Made by a program: the position numbers and the translations under genes
Shown here: piece after piece, positions 26,215 to 34,890 of the stretch
Numbering within the stretch: position 1 is the first letter of the stretch
How the letters are laid out: each line of letters begins with the position of its first letter
Notes under the pieces: generated by a model
Seen by the model: the letters and a program-made list of their open reading frames with translations, nothing else
Told to the model about the DNA's origin: nothing
The model's database searches: none
Origin: Streptomyces lydicus
GTDB lineage: Bacteria; Actinomycetota; Actinomycetes; Streptomycetales; Streptomycetaceae
Assembly: GCF_004125265.1 (NCBI RefSeq)
Contig: NZ_RDTE01000001.1
Location: 1 to 64,000, forward strand
Length of the DNA: 64,000 nucleotides
Reading direction: 5' to 3'

Positions 26215-27360
26215 ATGGCACTGCCCGAGCTCCAGGCGCGCTTGGCGCGCACTATGGATGAGCGTGGCCTGTGGCCGGCGGACTCCCCGTGGGTTCGCCC
26301 GGCCATGGAGACCTACGCGCGCCACCTCTTCGCTCCGGACCGGCTGTGGACCTGGGACGGGGAGGCATACGTCTGCGTCGACCGGGCTGCCGATCTCAAG
26401 GCATGGGCGGATCTTGTCTACGCGGAGCCCGCTGACTCCACCATCACGCAGGTGGTCGGCGGTCTTCCCACCTCCAGCCTGAGCTGCGAGGAAGTCGTGG
26501 CCGACATGCTGGACTCGCTGATGCTGAATGTGGGCCAGTCCACGCTGGAGCTGGGGGCCGCGACCGGCCGCAACGCCCGGCTCCTGGCAGAGCGGGCCGG
26601 GCCGGGCCTGGTCACCAGTGTGGAGTGCGACCCTCAGCTGGCGGCCGCGGCCGCCGCCAACCTCGAGGCGACCGGAGGCGGCGTGGAGGTCGTCACCGGC
26701 GACGGCGCGGCAGGCGCTCCCCATCGGGGGCAGTTTCAGCGGGTCATCTCCACGTTCGCCGTTGAGGAGGTTCCCTGGGCGTGGGTGGAGCAGACCGTCC
26801 CGGGCGGCCGGATCGTCACGCCCTGGGGTCGGCTGGGGCATGTGGCCCTGACGGTCGCACCGGACGGGCAATCGGCAACCGGTTGGGTCCAGGGGCTGGC
26901 CACTTTCATGCCGGTCCGCGGCACCGACCAGGGGCTGGAATGGGACCAGGTCCGCGGCAGCCGTCCGCCGGCCGTCGAGGAGCCGTTCACTTGGGAGTTG
27001 CAGAAGCTGCACCAGGACTCCAGCCTGCTCTTCGCGCTGCGCGTCATCGCCCCCGACATCCGCGTCCGCACGAGGGCCGACGAGGGGACGGTCACCACCT
27101 GGCTGCACGACGGCTGCACGTCCTGGGCACTGATCGTCTCCGGCGAGGACGGCGGCTCGGCCGTTGCTCGGCAGGGCGGGCCGCGTCGTCTGGCCGCCGA
27201 GTTGGAAGCGGCCTGGCATGGATGGACAACCGTCGGCACGCCGTCGCTGTATGACTTTGGCATGACACGTACCCGGGACGAGCAGTACATCTGGGCCTTT
27301 GACCCCGAAAGCGGACCTCGCTGGTCGACCAGCGACAGCCGATCGCTCCGGGCTGCGTAA
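26215..27360 (+). CDS. PCMT-like SAM-dependent O-methyltransferase
   Basis: 381 residues from ATG 26215. Motif I of class I methyltransferases is at about 110-121 (TLELGAATGRNA), followed by the acidic strand end SVECDP (135-140), then GDGAAGAPHRGQFQRVISTF and the strand VPGGRIVTPWG, the order seen in protein-L-isoaspartate O-methyltransferase-like proteins. The glycine motif is altered from the common GTGSGY, and the enzyme is longer than classical PCMT (about 210), with an extra C-terminal domain of about 170 residues. PCMT-like enzymes of actinomycetes often modify ribosomal peptides. The short ORF just upstream raises that possibility, but no lanthionine or graspetide enzyme is nearby. 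Confidence 0.8.
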   Translation: MALPELQARLARTMDERGLWPADSPWVRPAMETYARHLFAPDRLWTWDGEAYVCVDRAADLKAWADLVYAEPADSTITQVVGGLPTSSLSCEEVVADMLDSLMLNVGQSTLELGAATGRNARLLAERAGPGLVTSVECDPQLAAAAAANLEATGGGVEVVTGDGAAGAPHRGQFQRVISTFAVEEVPWAWVEQTVPGGRIVTPWGRLGHVALTVAPDGQSATGWVQGLATFMPVRGTDQGLEWDQVRGSRPPAVEEPFTWELQKLHQDSSLLFALRVIAPDIRVRTRADEGTVTTWLHDGCTSWALIVSGEDGGSAVARQGGPRRLAAELEAAWHGWTTVGTPSLYDFGMTRTRDEQYIWAFDPESGPRWSTSDSRSLRAA

Positions 27361-27438
27361 CGACGACGGTGCGGCGGCGCCCGCACCGGCCCCGAGGCAG
27401 CCGATGCCCGGTTCCCAGTACCTGGCACACTGCATGGC

Positions 27439-27951
27439 ATGGCTGCCCTGACGTTCCCCCGCGCCCTCGTAGTGGTCACCAGCGGCATCGTCTTCCTGAT
27501 CGCAGGGCTCCTGGGGGCTCTCCTCGATGGGTGGGAGGGGGCACTCGCCGCTGGTTTGCCCGCCAGCTTCGCCGCTGCCCTCGGCTCCGTGATCGTGCGA
27601 CGGCGGGCTACGGCCGCCTACGACGATGCACGCGAGGAAGCCATGGAGCGCGGCTACGCCGAGGGCATCGCGCAATACGTCCACGTTGCCATCGCCAACT
27701 ACGAAGCCGCGGTCTTCCCCCTTTCCGGCCCCGACGGAGTCATCCCCGAAGAGCGCACGGCCCGCCGCACCAGCGCCTACAAGATCGCTTCCTTCGATGG
27801 AGTACCCACCCAGGTACGCAAGGCCGCGGCCACCGCGCTCGCTGCCCTGGACGACGCCGACTTGGCCTGCGCCACGGACGCCATGAAGGCACTAGCCAGC
27901 GCGGTGCATCAGCACGTCACACACGACAGGCGGCTGCGCCCCGGGCGGTAA
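27439..27951 (+). CDS. Membrane-anchored hypothetical protein
   Basis: 170 residues from ATG 27439. Two adjacent membrane helices lie at about 8-27 (ALVVVTSGIVFLIAGLLGAL) and 34-50 (ALAAGLPASFAAALGSV). A cytoplasmic helical domain of about 115 residues follows (EEAMERGYAEGIAQYVHVAI). It lies 79 nt after the methyltransferase on the same strand and could belong to its transcript. No family recognised. Confidence 0.6.
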   Translation: MAALTFPRALVVVTSGIVFLIAGLLGALLDGWEGALAAGLPASFAAALGSVIVRRRATAAYDDAREEAMERGYAEGIAQYVHVAIANYEAAVFPLSGPDGVIPEERTARRTSAYKIASFDGVPTQVRKAAATALAALDDADLACATDAMKALASAVHQHVTHDRRLRPGR

Positions 27952-28898
27952 CCACCCAACGCATGTATTTTCCGCCTTCGCTCTTTCTGGAGCGCCACGC
28001 GGTGGCCCGCTCACCCTCCTGCGGGCCGGTCTGCTTTCTCGGCGAGGTGCGTGTCTGGGGCGAATGAGGCTGAGGTCACGAAGCTGGTCGACGGCTTCGG
28101 CCAGTCCTCTCGCCTCCCGGACCGCAGTGGCCTTCGCCGCCGGGCTCTGGGCTCCATGTAACTCCGGTCCCCAGACCGGCACGGAGGACCCGGCCCCAGA
28201 CCGCTGCGCTGATCCACGCCCCGGGGAGCTCGCCGCGGACAGCGACGGCGCGGTGCAAAGCCCACGCAGCCGTGAAGCAGCAGCCGGTCCGTCCTGCGGG
28301 ACACCTCCAAACCTGCGGTGCCGCCAGCCGGGAGGAAGCGGCTGCGGGGACACCAATCCCCTTGCCGAAGTGGCAGGGTGATGGAACCTCCTCCGGGATG
28401 GCCGATGGGCCGGGGTGGCGGTCTGTGCGTGCACCGCCACCCTGGGCGCCCGAATGAACGATCCGGAGGAGCATGATGGAGCCGGAGCCGGCTGCGGGCG
28501 GCGGTCGAGCGCACCTGTGCCATGTGTCGGATGGATGTCATCGGGGATGCCGCCGTACGTCTCCCCGGTGATCACTCAGGCCCAGTTCACGAGGTCTACA
28601 GTGGTGTGCGCGTGGTGGGCGGGGAGTCGCCCGGCATCCGGGCCCCGCTGCCGGCAGGCTTCGTCGCTCCCCCGGGCCCCTTTCCCTGGACGCCGCGCCG
28701 AGCGACGCGGCTTCGCATGACGCTCCGGCCGGGCGGGGGCCGGGGAAGGGCGCACGAGCGGCCGTGCGGCCCCGTCGTGGTCTGCCTACGGGGACGGGGC
28801 GGCCGGCTGCGTCGTCCCCGGGGCTGGCCGGAGCGTGACTGGTCGGCCGGTTCGTCGTTGAGCATGCGGCCCTGTCCGCCCGCCTGCTGGAGTTACCC
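27952..28898. other. Long region with no supported gene
   Basis: 947 bases. A plus-strand patch near 28500-28650 (AMCRMDVIGDAAVRLPGDHS) looks mildly protein-like but has no ribosome site and no defined end. The other frames look like GC-rich noise. It may contain remains of degraded genes. Confidence 0.35.
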
Positions 28899-29432
28899 GT
28901 GCCGGTCCTCACGGCCCTGCCCGCGAACGCGCAACCCGGGCTCGCGCCCACCGGGGACCGCGGCCCGGTCGAACGGGCCGTGGCCGACGGTGCGCTCGCC
29001 GCCGCGGGTCCCGAGACCCTGGTACGCATCGACGTTCCTCAGCCCGACGGCTCGTTGCGCCTGTACGCGTCGTGGACCGACGGCGGCGGGCCTCTGGCCG
29101 ACCACATCGACCGTGTCGCGCTCGCGCGCGGGCTGGACGCCTGGTCCTGGGTCGAGATCCTCACGCACTCTGCCCGCACTACCCACCGCGGCCGGATCGA
29201 GGTCCGCACCCACCCCCTGCGGCAGGTCCTCGCCGACGTCGAGGGCGGCCACCGGGGCAGCGAGGAGTACCGGGCCGGCTTCGCCCGGCTGCTGGCCGAC
29301 GATGCCCTGCGGGCCGGCCGCCCGCCGCTGCCCGCCCCCGGCCTCCCCGCCTGGCCGGGTGTCGGCCCCCTGCTGTGGCACCGGTGGCAGGCAGGCCGGC
29401 CAACCGTCGAGCGGCAGTGGCTGGGCCGCTGA
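28899..29432 (+). CDS. Hypothetical protein
   Basis: 177 residues from GTG 28899, with CTGGAG eight bases upstream. Mixed alpha/beta sequence (LVRIDVPQPDGSLRLYASWT, then WSWVEILTHSARTTHRGRIE), ending WHRWQAGRPTVERQWLGR. No signal, membrane segment or known motif. The next gene starts 17 nt later, so they form an operon with the zinc-finger gene beyond. Function not recognised. Confidence 0.6.
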   Translation: MPVLTALPANAQPGLAPTGDRGPVERAVADGALAAAGPETLVRIDVPQPDGSLRLYASWTDGGGPLADHIDRVALARGLDAWSWVEILTHSARTTHRGRIEVRTHPLRQVLADVEGGHRGSEEYRAGFARLLADDALRAGRPPLPAPGLPAWPGVGPLLWHRWQAGRPTVERQWLGR

Positions 29433-29449
29433 AGAGAGGACCGCGCGCG

Positions 29450-29708
29450 GTGCCCACGACGTTCATCACCATGACTCCCGGCAATCCGGCGAGTGAGGCG
29501 TACGCCCGCCTCATGCACGGCGCCGCCCTGGCCGATGCCGACCGGCTCACGCGCGAGGAAGAGCAGCGCTGCCAGGAGGAGTTCTCCCGGATCTGGGAGC
29601 GGCTGCTGCGCAACGCCGAGGTGACCAAGTCGCTGGCCCCCGGGCAGGATCGAGCTGCCCGGCGGCCTGCGGCCGCTGCGCGACGCGGACGCCCCCGACG
29701 ACGAGTAG
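29450..29708 (+). CDS. Small hypothetical protein, probable one-base frameshift near its end
   Basis: From GTG 29450 (GAGAGGA upstream) it reads TTFITMTPGNPASEAYARLM and a charged helix rich in Glu and Arg (EEEQRCQEEFSRIWERLLRN). In the literal frame it then runs on into the next gene with poor composition. Dropping one base in the C/G run at about 29638-29643 gives GRIELPGGLRPLRDADAPDD and the stop at 29708, a natural end of about 85 residues. The end given assumes that shift. Confidence 0.45.
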
Positions 29709-29771
29709 GCCCTCCCCGCTGGCCGCCCGTCGGGCCGGGCGGGAGGAAGGCGGCGGGGCGATCCTGGAGGC

Positions 29772-30098
29772 GTGGCCCGTATCCGCTTCTGTGCCTCCTG
29801 CGGCGCTCGGCTTCCGCTGAAGGCGCCCTCCCGGCGCCGGTACTGCGACGACGCGTGCCGGGCCCAGGCGTACCGGGACAGGCAGCGGTCCGACCGGATC
29901 ATGAGGGTCGCCATGATGCTGGCCGACGCGGAGTGGAACGGCGACACCGGCATCATCCGGTTGCTGACCTGCCCCGAGTGCGGCCGGATCACCTTCGCCG
30001 GAGGCGGCCGGCGCCAGGACGCCATCTACTGCAGCGGCCGTTGCAGATCCAGATCCTGGCGCCGCCGTGCGGCCCGGCGCGCGAGGCGAGAAGCGTGA
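29772..30098 (+). CDS. Twin zinc-finger protein
   Basis: 108 residues from GTG 29772. Two similar cysteine sets are visible: C7-x2-C10 with C25-x3-C29, and C67-x2-C70 with C87-x3-C91, each able to hold a zinc ion. The linker is helical and the end is very basic (RSRSWRRRAARRARREA), so nucleic-acid binding is likely. Similar short zinc-finger proteins are frequent on actinomycete plasmids and phages. It is the last gene of the 28.9-30.1 kb group. Confidence 0.65.
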   Translation: MARIRFCASCGARLPLKAPSRRRYCDDACRAQAYRDRQRSDRIMRVAMMLADAEWNGDTGIIRLLTCPECGRITFAGGGRRQDAIYCSGRCRSRSWRRRAARRARREA

Positions 30099-30191
30099 CG
30101 TACAGCCGTCACAAAATCGCCCTCTACCAGCACGTATGACGCCTCTACGTCACGCCCCTGACTCCATCGCGTCACGAGCGGAAAGATTTCG

Positions 30192-30226
30192 ACGTACCCC
30201 CGTTGATTTTTCCGACGGGGGTACGT
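30192..30226. promoter_or_regulatory. Perfect 12-bp inverted repeat, candidate operator
   Basis: acgtacccccgt (30192-30203) and acgggggtacgt (30215-30226) are perfect inverted arms around an 11-base T-rich centre. They end 38 bases before the GTG start of the next gene, which has a helix-turn-helix near its C-terminus and could be the binder. Because it lies between same-strand genes, a terminator role for the upstream gene is the alternative; the T-rich bases are in the loop rather than after the stem, which favours an operator. Confidence 0.55.
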
Positions 30227-30263
30227 TACTTTCGTGGTGCGACGCACGACGAAGGGGATCACC

Positions 30264-30893
30264 GTGACCACCACCGAACCGCTCGGCACCACCACCCACC
30301 CGGACTGGGAAGCCGTCGAGGTCCACCTCGCGCGGCACATCGGCCCGAACGCCTACCCCTTGCCCGAGCTGACCGCGCTGCTCGACGAGCACCCTCACCG
30401 CCTCGTCCTCGACCCCGACAGCCGCACCATCTGGTGGGCCTGGGACAACACTCCTCTCAACGAGGAGGGCTGGACGGTCGAGCACCTCACCCCCAAAGCT
30501 GCCGCCGAGCAGCTCGGTGGCGAAATCGACCGTATCCAGGACCGCCAGGACGCCCCCGAGCAGTACGACGGCGACACCTCGGCCCTCGACCGGGACCAGG
30601 AAGCCCTCGACGAGTACGCCGCCATCCTCCGGCTGACCCTGCCAGCCGAACCGGACCGCGCCGCCGCGCACATCAAGCACCGCCGCCGTCTGGTCGCCCG
30701 CCAAGATGCCCTGTGGCAGCGGACCTACGCCGAGCTGGTGCGCGACCAGGCGGGCACCGAGTGGGGCGGAAACACCCGCGCCGCCCGGGCCCTGGGCGTC
30801 ACCGACGTCCAGATCGGCCGGATCATCAAGGACGACGACAAGCGCCGCGCCGCCCTCGCCGACGCGGTGAACGCCGCGCGCGACGCCATGTAA
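30264..30893 (+). CDS. Hypothetical protein with C-terminal helix-turn-helix
   Basis: 209 residues from GTG 30264, with AAGGGGAT well spaced. The N-terminal half is acidic (RLVLDPDSRTIWWAWDNTPL), the middle a long charged helix, and the last 40 residues read RAARALGVTDVQIGRIIKDD, a convincing helix-turn-helix. A perfect inverted repeat lies directly upstream and an interleaved repeat directly downstream. A transcription regulator, perhaps autoregulating, is the best guess. Confidence 0.65.
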   Translation: MTTTEPLGTTTHPDWEAVEVHLARHIGPNAYPLPELTALLDEHPHRLVLDPDSRTIWWAWDNTPLNEEGWTVEHLTPKAAAEQLGGEIDRIQDRQDAPEQYDGDTSALDRDQEALDEYAAILRLTLPAEPDRAAAHIKHRRRLVARQDALWQRTYAELVRDQAGTEWGGNTRAARALGVTDVQIGRIIKDDDKRRAALADAVNAARDAM

Positions 30894-30900
30894 ACCGTGG

Positions 30901-30953
30901 GCAACCCCTGCTGAGAGACGGCCGTCCCCCAAGGGGTTGCTGTCTCTCAGCAG
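30901..30953. repeat. Two interleaved inverted repeats (order A-B-A'-B')
   Basis: A gcaacccct (30901-30909) pairs with A' aggggttgc (30932-30940). B ctgctgagagac (30908-30919) pairs with B' gtctctcagcag (30942-30953). All pairs are perfect. The arms cross, so the RNA can form one or the other hairpin or a pseudoknot, not a simple nested terminator. It starts 7 bases after the stop of the helix-turn-helix gene. Confidence 0.85.
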
Positions 30954-31030
30954 GCACCCAGCCCGCAGGTTGTCCTCACCGGCACGGCCGCCCCTCCGGG
31001 CCCGTCTACGGGCCGGACGCCATCGAGAAC

Positions 31031-31177
31031 GTGACGTTCACGCGGCGCCGGACCCGGGTGAAGGGGACCTGGATCAACGAGCGCCTTCCCCCGCGCCCCG
31101 GCCTGACCCCCGTCTACGCGGTGGACCCGCAACTGGCCCGGACCACCACGGAGTTCTCCGACCGCAGCCGCCCTTGA
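31031..31177 (+). CDS. Small basic hypothetical protein
   Basis: 48 residues from GTG 31031 (TFTRRRTRVKGTWINERLPP and following), ending FSDRSRP. The frame is open further upstream, so the start is uncertain and no strong ribosome site is seen. The amino-acid mix looks coding. It may be a tail of a lost gene. Confidence 0.3.
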   Translation: MTFTRRRTRVKGTWINERLPPRPGLTPVYAVDPQLARTTTEFSDRSRP

Positions 31178-31373
31178 CCGGCCCGGGAAAGGCGCTGGCG
31201 GCGGCGCGTGGAAAAGCCTCCTTCGCGGAGCGCATCTGTCATCCTGGTGGCAGCCGGGCAGCCCCGGCCTTCTGCCCCGCGTGCGTGGGGATGGCGTCAC
31301 CAGGCGAACCGCACCGGCACCGTGTGCGGCCTGGACGCATACCCATCCCCTCGCAGCTCAGGAAGGCCCCGCC

Positions 31374-31955
31374 GTGCCCGAACAGACCGACCCGCCCAGC
31401 TCCCCCGGCCCCCTCGACCAGACCCTTGCCGCGCTCGCCACGGCATGCCCCGGCCTGCGGCAGGTCGACCCGCACACGATCGGTGCCCCGCTCGCCGACG
31501 TGCGGCTCACCCCGCAGCGCACCGCCCGCTTCGCCTGGGCAGGCTACGAGGTACACGTGGCCGTCGGCCACGAGGACCACCTCGACCGCGACGACCTGGA
31601 CAGCACCGCCCTGTACCGGGAGGTCCGCGCCCACGCCACCCTCCTCGTCCCCCAGACCGTCGCGGCCGACGGCATCGGGCACATCGAGTGGGAGATGACC
31701 AACTCCCGGGCGGAGATGGCGTTCCCGACCGCGTGCGCCGTGGCGGTCACCGACCAGCACGACCCTCGGTTCGCCGCCGCCGTCCTCGCGACCGCCGCCA
31801 AGGCCCTCGCGTACGCCCGCCTGGCCACCGAGCACGCGGGCGCCCAGGCCGAGCAGGCCGCGGACGAAGTCCGGTGGGAGAGCGAGCGCCCGGCGGGGGT
31901 CAGCCAGCACAAGTGGCTCCGGGACAAGCGGGCGCAGCGGGACGCGGCGACGTAG
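31374..31955 (+). CDS. Hypothetical protein
   Basis: 193 residues from GTG 31374, with AGGAAGG eight bases upstream. Alternating strands and helices (ARFAWAGYEVHVAVGHEDHL, then GHIEWEMTNSRAEMAFPTAC), a helical alanine-rich segment, and a basic end HKWLRDKRAQRDAAT. No known motif, signal or membrane segment. An antisense frame over it is a shadow. Function not recognised. Confidence 0.6.
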   Translation: MPEQTDPPSSPGPLDQTLAALATACPGLRQVDPHTIGAPLADVRLTPQRTARFAWAGYEVHVAVGHEDHLDRDDLDSTALYREVRAHATLLVPQTVAADGIGHIEWEMTNSRAEMAFPTACAVAVTDQHDPRFAAAVLATAAKALAYARLATEHAGAQAEQAADEVRWESERPAGVSQHKWLRDKRAQRDAAT

Positions 31956-32289
31956 CCCCCGGCCGCCGTCCCCGTGTCCGCTCCTCGCCCACCGGCGAAC
32001 AGGTGGAGGCGCGGGCAGAGGCCGCCGGAGACAGCCCGCCCGTCCCGGGCGCAGACGTGCGGCGCCCGACGGCGCCGTGCTCAACTGGTCGGCGCGCGCC
32101 GGTCAGCTTCTCCGGCCGCGGGTTCCGCGGGGCCGGCTGTCTGCACCGCGGCAGCCGGCGGGACGGGACGGCACGCGATCGGAGCAGCGGTACGAGCCGG
32201 CGCGTCCCGGCAAGCAGCGGGCGGCGGCACAGCCCGAGACCGGCCGGTACCACGGCAAGGGCGGCCGGCCCACGCCTTCTCGGGCGCTG
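31956..32289. other. Intergenic region
   Basis: 334 bases between a plus-strand gene and minus-strand gene debris. Nothing recognised beyond scattered GC-rich partial palindromes. Confidence 0.3.
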
Positions 32290-32815
32290 CAGGCCCGTCG
32301 TCCTGGCCCTGGGCCAGCGGCGGGCGCTCGACGAGGATCTGCTCGTAAAGCGCGCCTGCCCGTGCGCAGCAACCGGGCTGATGCGGTGGCGGATGGCCCC
32401 GAACATCTCGGCGCGGTTCTTGACCGGCTGGTCCACACGGTCATAGCGCAGCTGGAGGGCGGTGCCGTCCGCAGCCTTGAGCAGCACCAGGCCGAGACTC
32501 CCACCGGGCACCAGCTCGCGGTACCCCGCAGCTGAAGAGGCAGGCCATTGTCGGGATCGGTCAGCGCCTCCACCAATTCCGCCCGGCGCAGGCTGGCGTC
32601 GGGGAAGTGACCCAGCCGCAGGACCCGCAACTCCCCCAGCCGCGCCTCGTTGCCGGTATCGATTTGGGGAACGGCGACCGTGTGCAAGAAGCCGAGCCAG
32701 CGCAGCAGGGCGCTGGGGAGCCAAGCGGCGTCGCGCCAGGTGCACTCGTAGATGAGAGGCTGGCGTTATCCATCGACGCGGGCCGGGTGGTGTGGCACTC
32801 CAGACGCGGCTCCGA
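32290..32815 (-). pseudogene. Degenerate minus-strand gene, start lost and frameshifted
   Basis: On the minus strand, after TAA near 32811, the frame reads LIYECTWRDAAWLPSALLRW and then LGELRVLRLGHFPDASLRRA with clear protein character. At about 32525 it must shift to continue as LVPGGSLGLVLLKAADGTAL and AEMFGAIRHRISPVAAHGQA before coding character fades. There is no start codon before the first part apart from an internal TTG at 32687. It looks like the middle of a once-longer gene. Family not recognised. Confidence 0.4.
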
Positions 32816-32865
32816 AATGGGGTCGAGGTTACCGGAGTTGGGGCCGGGGCGTATCGTCTCCCAGT

Positions 32866-33237
32866 GTGACCGACACCGATGCGCCCCAGGCCAACCGTGA
32901 CCTGCTCGTCGGGTCCTGGATCGTCGCGGTCCCGGCGATCGGCGGCCTTCTCCTGGCGCTCGGCCTGATGCTCTTCCCGTCGTCCTTCGACAACAACGGC
33001 AATTTCGGCGAGCCGATGTCGTGCGGCAGGCCTGCACTGTTCGACCGGCAGGCTTTCACGAAGCAGCAGTACGGACCCGACGCTGAGCTCGACGAACTCG
33101 GCACGTCCGGATGCGCCGCAACCGTCGCCACCCGGGAGCACCAGGCCGTCGGCGCCCTGTCCGTGGCCACCCCGCTCAGCCTGCTCGCCCTGACGCTCCA
33201 CCTGCACCGCCGCACGGCCCGGCCTGCTAGCGGATGA
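32866..33237 (+). CDS. Small membrane protein with two spans
   Basis: 123 residues from GTG 32866. Membrane helices at about 14-35 (SWIVAVPAIGGLLLALGLML) and 100-116 (ALSVATPLSLLALTLHL) enclose an outside loop with two cysteines (EPMSCGRPALF, TSGCAATV) that could form a disulfide. The basic tail faces the cytoplasm. It converges on the CPBP protease gene. No family recognised. Confidence 0.55.
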   Translation: MTDTDAPQANRDLLVGSWIVAVPAIGGLLLALGLMLFPSSFDNNGNFGEPMSCGRPALFDRQAFTKQQYGPDAELDELGTSGCAATVATREHQAVGALSVATPLSLLALTLHLHRRTARPASG

Positions 33238-33403
33238 CCAGGCTCATCTCGAATGAGTACTGCTCGGCCATGGACGCGTGACTGCCGTACTCCAGCGCCC
33301 GTCCGTCGGAGTCGAACGCCACAGCTGTATTGAGCTACGGCTCCGGCCACCGTCGCGGCGCCACAGACCGCCTCTCCTGGCCGCTCTACGGCGCCGTAGC
33401 GCG

Positions 33404-34195
33404 TCACTGCCAAGCGAAGGCGCAAGCGTCGTAGAGCCCGTGTGCGGCCACGGCTGGGGCGAGGGATCGCTGCCACAGGGTGACCGCGGTGGTGGTCACG
33501 GCGCAGGCGGCCGCATGAGCGACGTTGACGCTCCCGCCCAGAGTGTGTCCGGCGGCGAAAAGGATCGCCGAAGCGGTGGTGGCGGCTCCCGTCAGCCACC
33601 ACCGCACCCACCTGCGAGCCATCCAGCTGCCCCGGCGCTGTGCCGCGAGGAGGGCCAACCACAGCGCCAGCAGCGGTCCGCGGAAGAGGAGCTCCTCCAG
33701 CGGAGCGGGGGCAATCAGTCCGTAGCCGAACCGGATCAGGGTAGAGGTCTGTGCAACGGCGACATCCCGCGGGTCCTCGGCAGCGGGGACGGAAGTCAGA
33801 CCCGGAAGGTAGGAAACGAGATCCGCCATCGCCCATAGGGCCGCCGCGGCGGCGAGCCCTACCGCCGCCCACCGCAACGCCTGACGCATCGACGCCGGCC
33901 ATAGCCCCAGGCCGTCGGCGAACCGGCCTGCGGCCGCGCGCACCGAGGTGTTCCCCACGCAGACCGCCACGGCCATAGCGCCGAGCACTGCCCCCGCTCC
34001 CACGAGCGTGAAGAACCTGCTGGGACTTTCACCGTTCCACGGCACGAATCCGGGCACGAAGACGAACGCGTCGCGCAACGCCTGCGTGGCCATGAGAGTG
34101 GCGCACCACATGAAGAGACACGCCAGCGCGCGGCCAGCTCGACGGGCAACTCGTTGGGAGGTTGAGGGCGGGCAGTCCATACGGCCGTCGATCAT
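33404..34195 (-). CDS. CPBP-family intramembrane glutamic protease
   Basis: 263 residues from ATG 34195; ATG 34180 is also possible. Several membrane helices are evident. The family's three motifs are present in order: EELLFRG at 167-173, with the paired glutamates of the active site, a histidine in FAAGHTLGG (217), and a third in AVAAHGLYDA (252). These proteases (Abi/CAAX-type) cut membrane substrates, and in bacteria some serve bacteriocin self-immunity or peptide maturation. No partner peptide is obvious next to it. The call rests on the motifs and is firm. Confidence 0.88.
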   Translation of the reverse strand: MIDGRMDCPPSTSQRVARRAGRALACLFMWCATLMATQALRDAFVFVPGFVPWNGESPSRFFTLVGAGAVLGAMAVAVCVGNTSVRAAAGRFADGLGLWPASMRQALRWAAVGLAAAAALWAMADLVSYLPGLTSVPAAEDPRDVAVAQTSTLIRFGYGLIAPAPLEELLFRGPLLALWLALLAAQRRGSWMARRWVRWWLTGAATTASAILFAAGHTLGGSVNVAHAAACAVTTTAVTLWQRSLAPAVAAHGLYDACAFAWQ

Positions 34196-34305
34196 GCATT
34201 CCGTGCGGTGAGTATCCAACTGCCCCCCAAGACGTGTGACCACACAGCTTGCCGTAGGGATAGCAGGTCCCACTCAGCGCGGGGCGCTCATGGCCCTCAT
34301 GCGGC

Positions 34306-34400
34306 TGGCCTGCTGCTGTTGTCCGAGTACGTCGAGCTGGGGCTGCTGGCCATACATGTGGAGGGGACCCGCGTGGAGCTCACCCCGCTCGGCCGCCGAT
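34306..34400 (+). pseudogene. Fragment resembling the C-terminus of the 40.2-41.0 kb gene
   Basis: This stretch reads LLLLSEYVELGLLAIHVEGT and then RVELTPLGRR. It lines up with VLLDYAYLGLLAVNPDQTLV and QLTPTGSREYDE near the end of the 40247-40960 gene (there on the minus strand). Only the last 30 codons or so remain. Around it, 34196-34734 holds no intact gene; a minus-strand patch at about 34380-34480 (WLRPPDDLTIDQEELLAEIG) may be another fragment. Confidence 0.35.
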
Positions 34401-34734
34401 CAGCCCGATCTCAGCCAGCAGTTCTTCTTGGTCGATGGTCAGGTCGTCTGGGGGGCGCAGCCAGGCGAAGCCCTGGGCCACTTGGGGTTCCCTCCCGTGC
34501 TTGCAGCGGCGCACTCTTCGGCGTGGGTGGCGTGGGTGATGAAGGCGGCCAGCTGCGCGACGGCGCCGACAGCCCAGGCTCGTCCGGGCGGAGCCGAGGA
34601 CTGATGTCCACCCCAGCACCAGGCGCCCGTCGGCGGACTGCGGCACCTACGCAGCCGGGGTCCGCGATCAGCGGGCCGAGACCGGCGGCAGCCGCTTCAC
34701 GGGCGGCCTAGAGGCAGTCGGTTGGCCGGGGCGC

Positions 34735-34890
34735 TCAAGCCGAGGCCATGCACAGAAGGGCCACGGTCCCCACCGCGAAGCGCACTGAACTGAGCCCGCG
34801 GCCAGCCAGCAGGACGGCCGCGACGACCAGCGGGCCGACGAGAACCGGCCCGATCACACCGAGCACGAACCGCCGGTGCCCCTCATCCAT
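34735..34890 (-). CDS. Small two-span membrane protein
   Basis: 51 residues from ATG 34890, which overlaps the end of the preceding gene by 8 bases, so the pair is translationally coupled. Residues about 8-26 (VLGVIGPVLVGPLVVAAVLL) and 33-50 (SVRFAVGTVALLCMASA) are membrane helices. There is almost no soluble part. Function not recognised. Confidence 0.5.
   Translation of the reverse strand: MDEGHRRFVLGVIGPVLVGPLVVAAVLLAGRGLSSVRFAVGTVALLCMASA

Noticed and set aside
25975..27684. 569-codon minus-strand open frame
   Set aside because: Antisense to the methyltransferase with its clear motif I.
28522..29496. 324-codon plus-strand open frame
   Set aside because: It overlaps 28899-29432 in another frame; the overlapping part is arginine/proline-rich, and only its first 40 codons look mildly protein-like.
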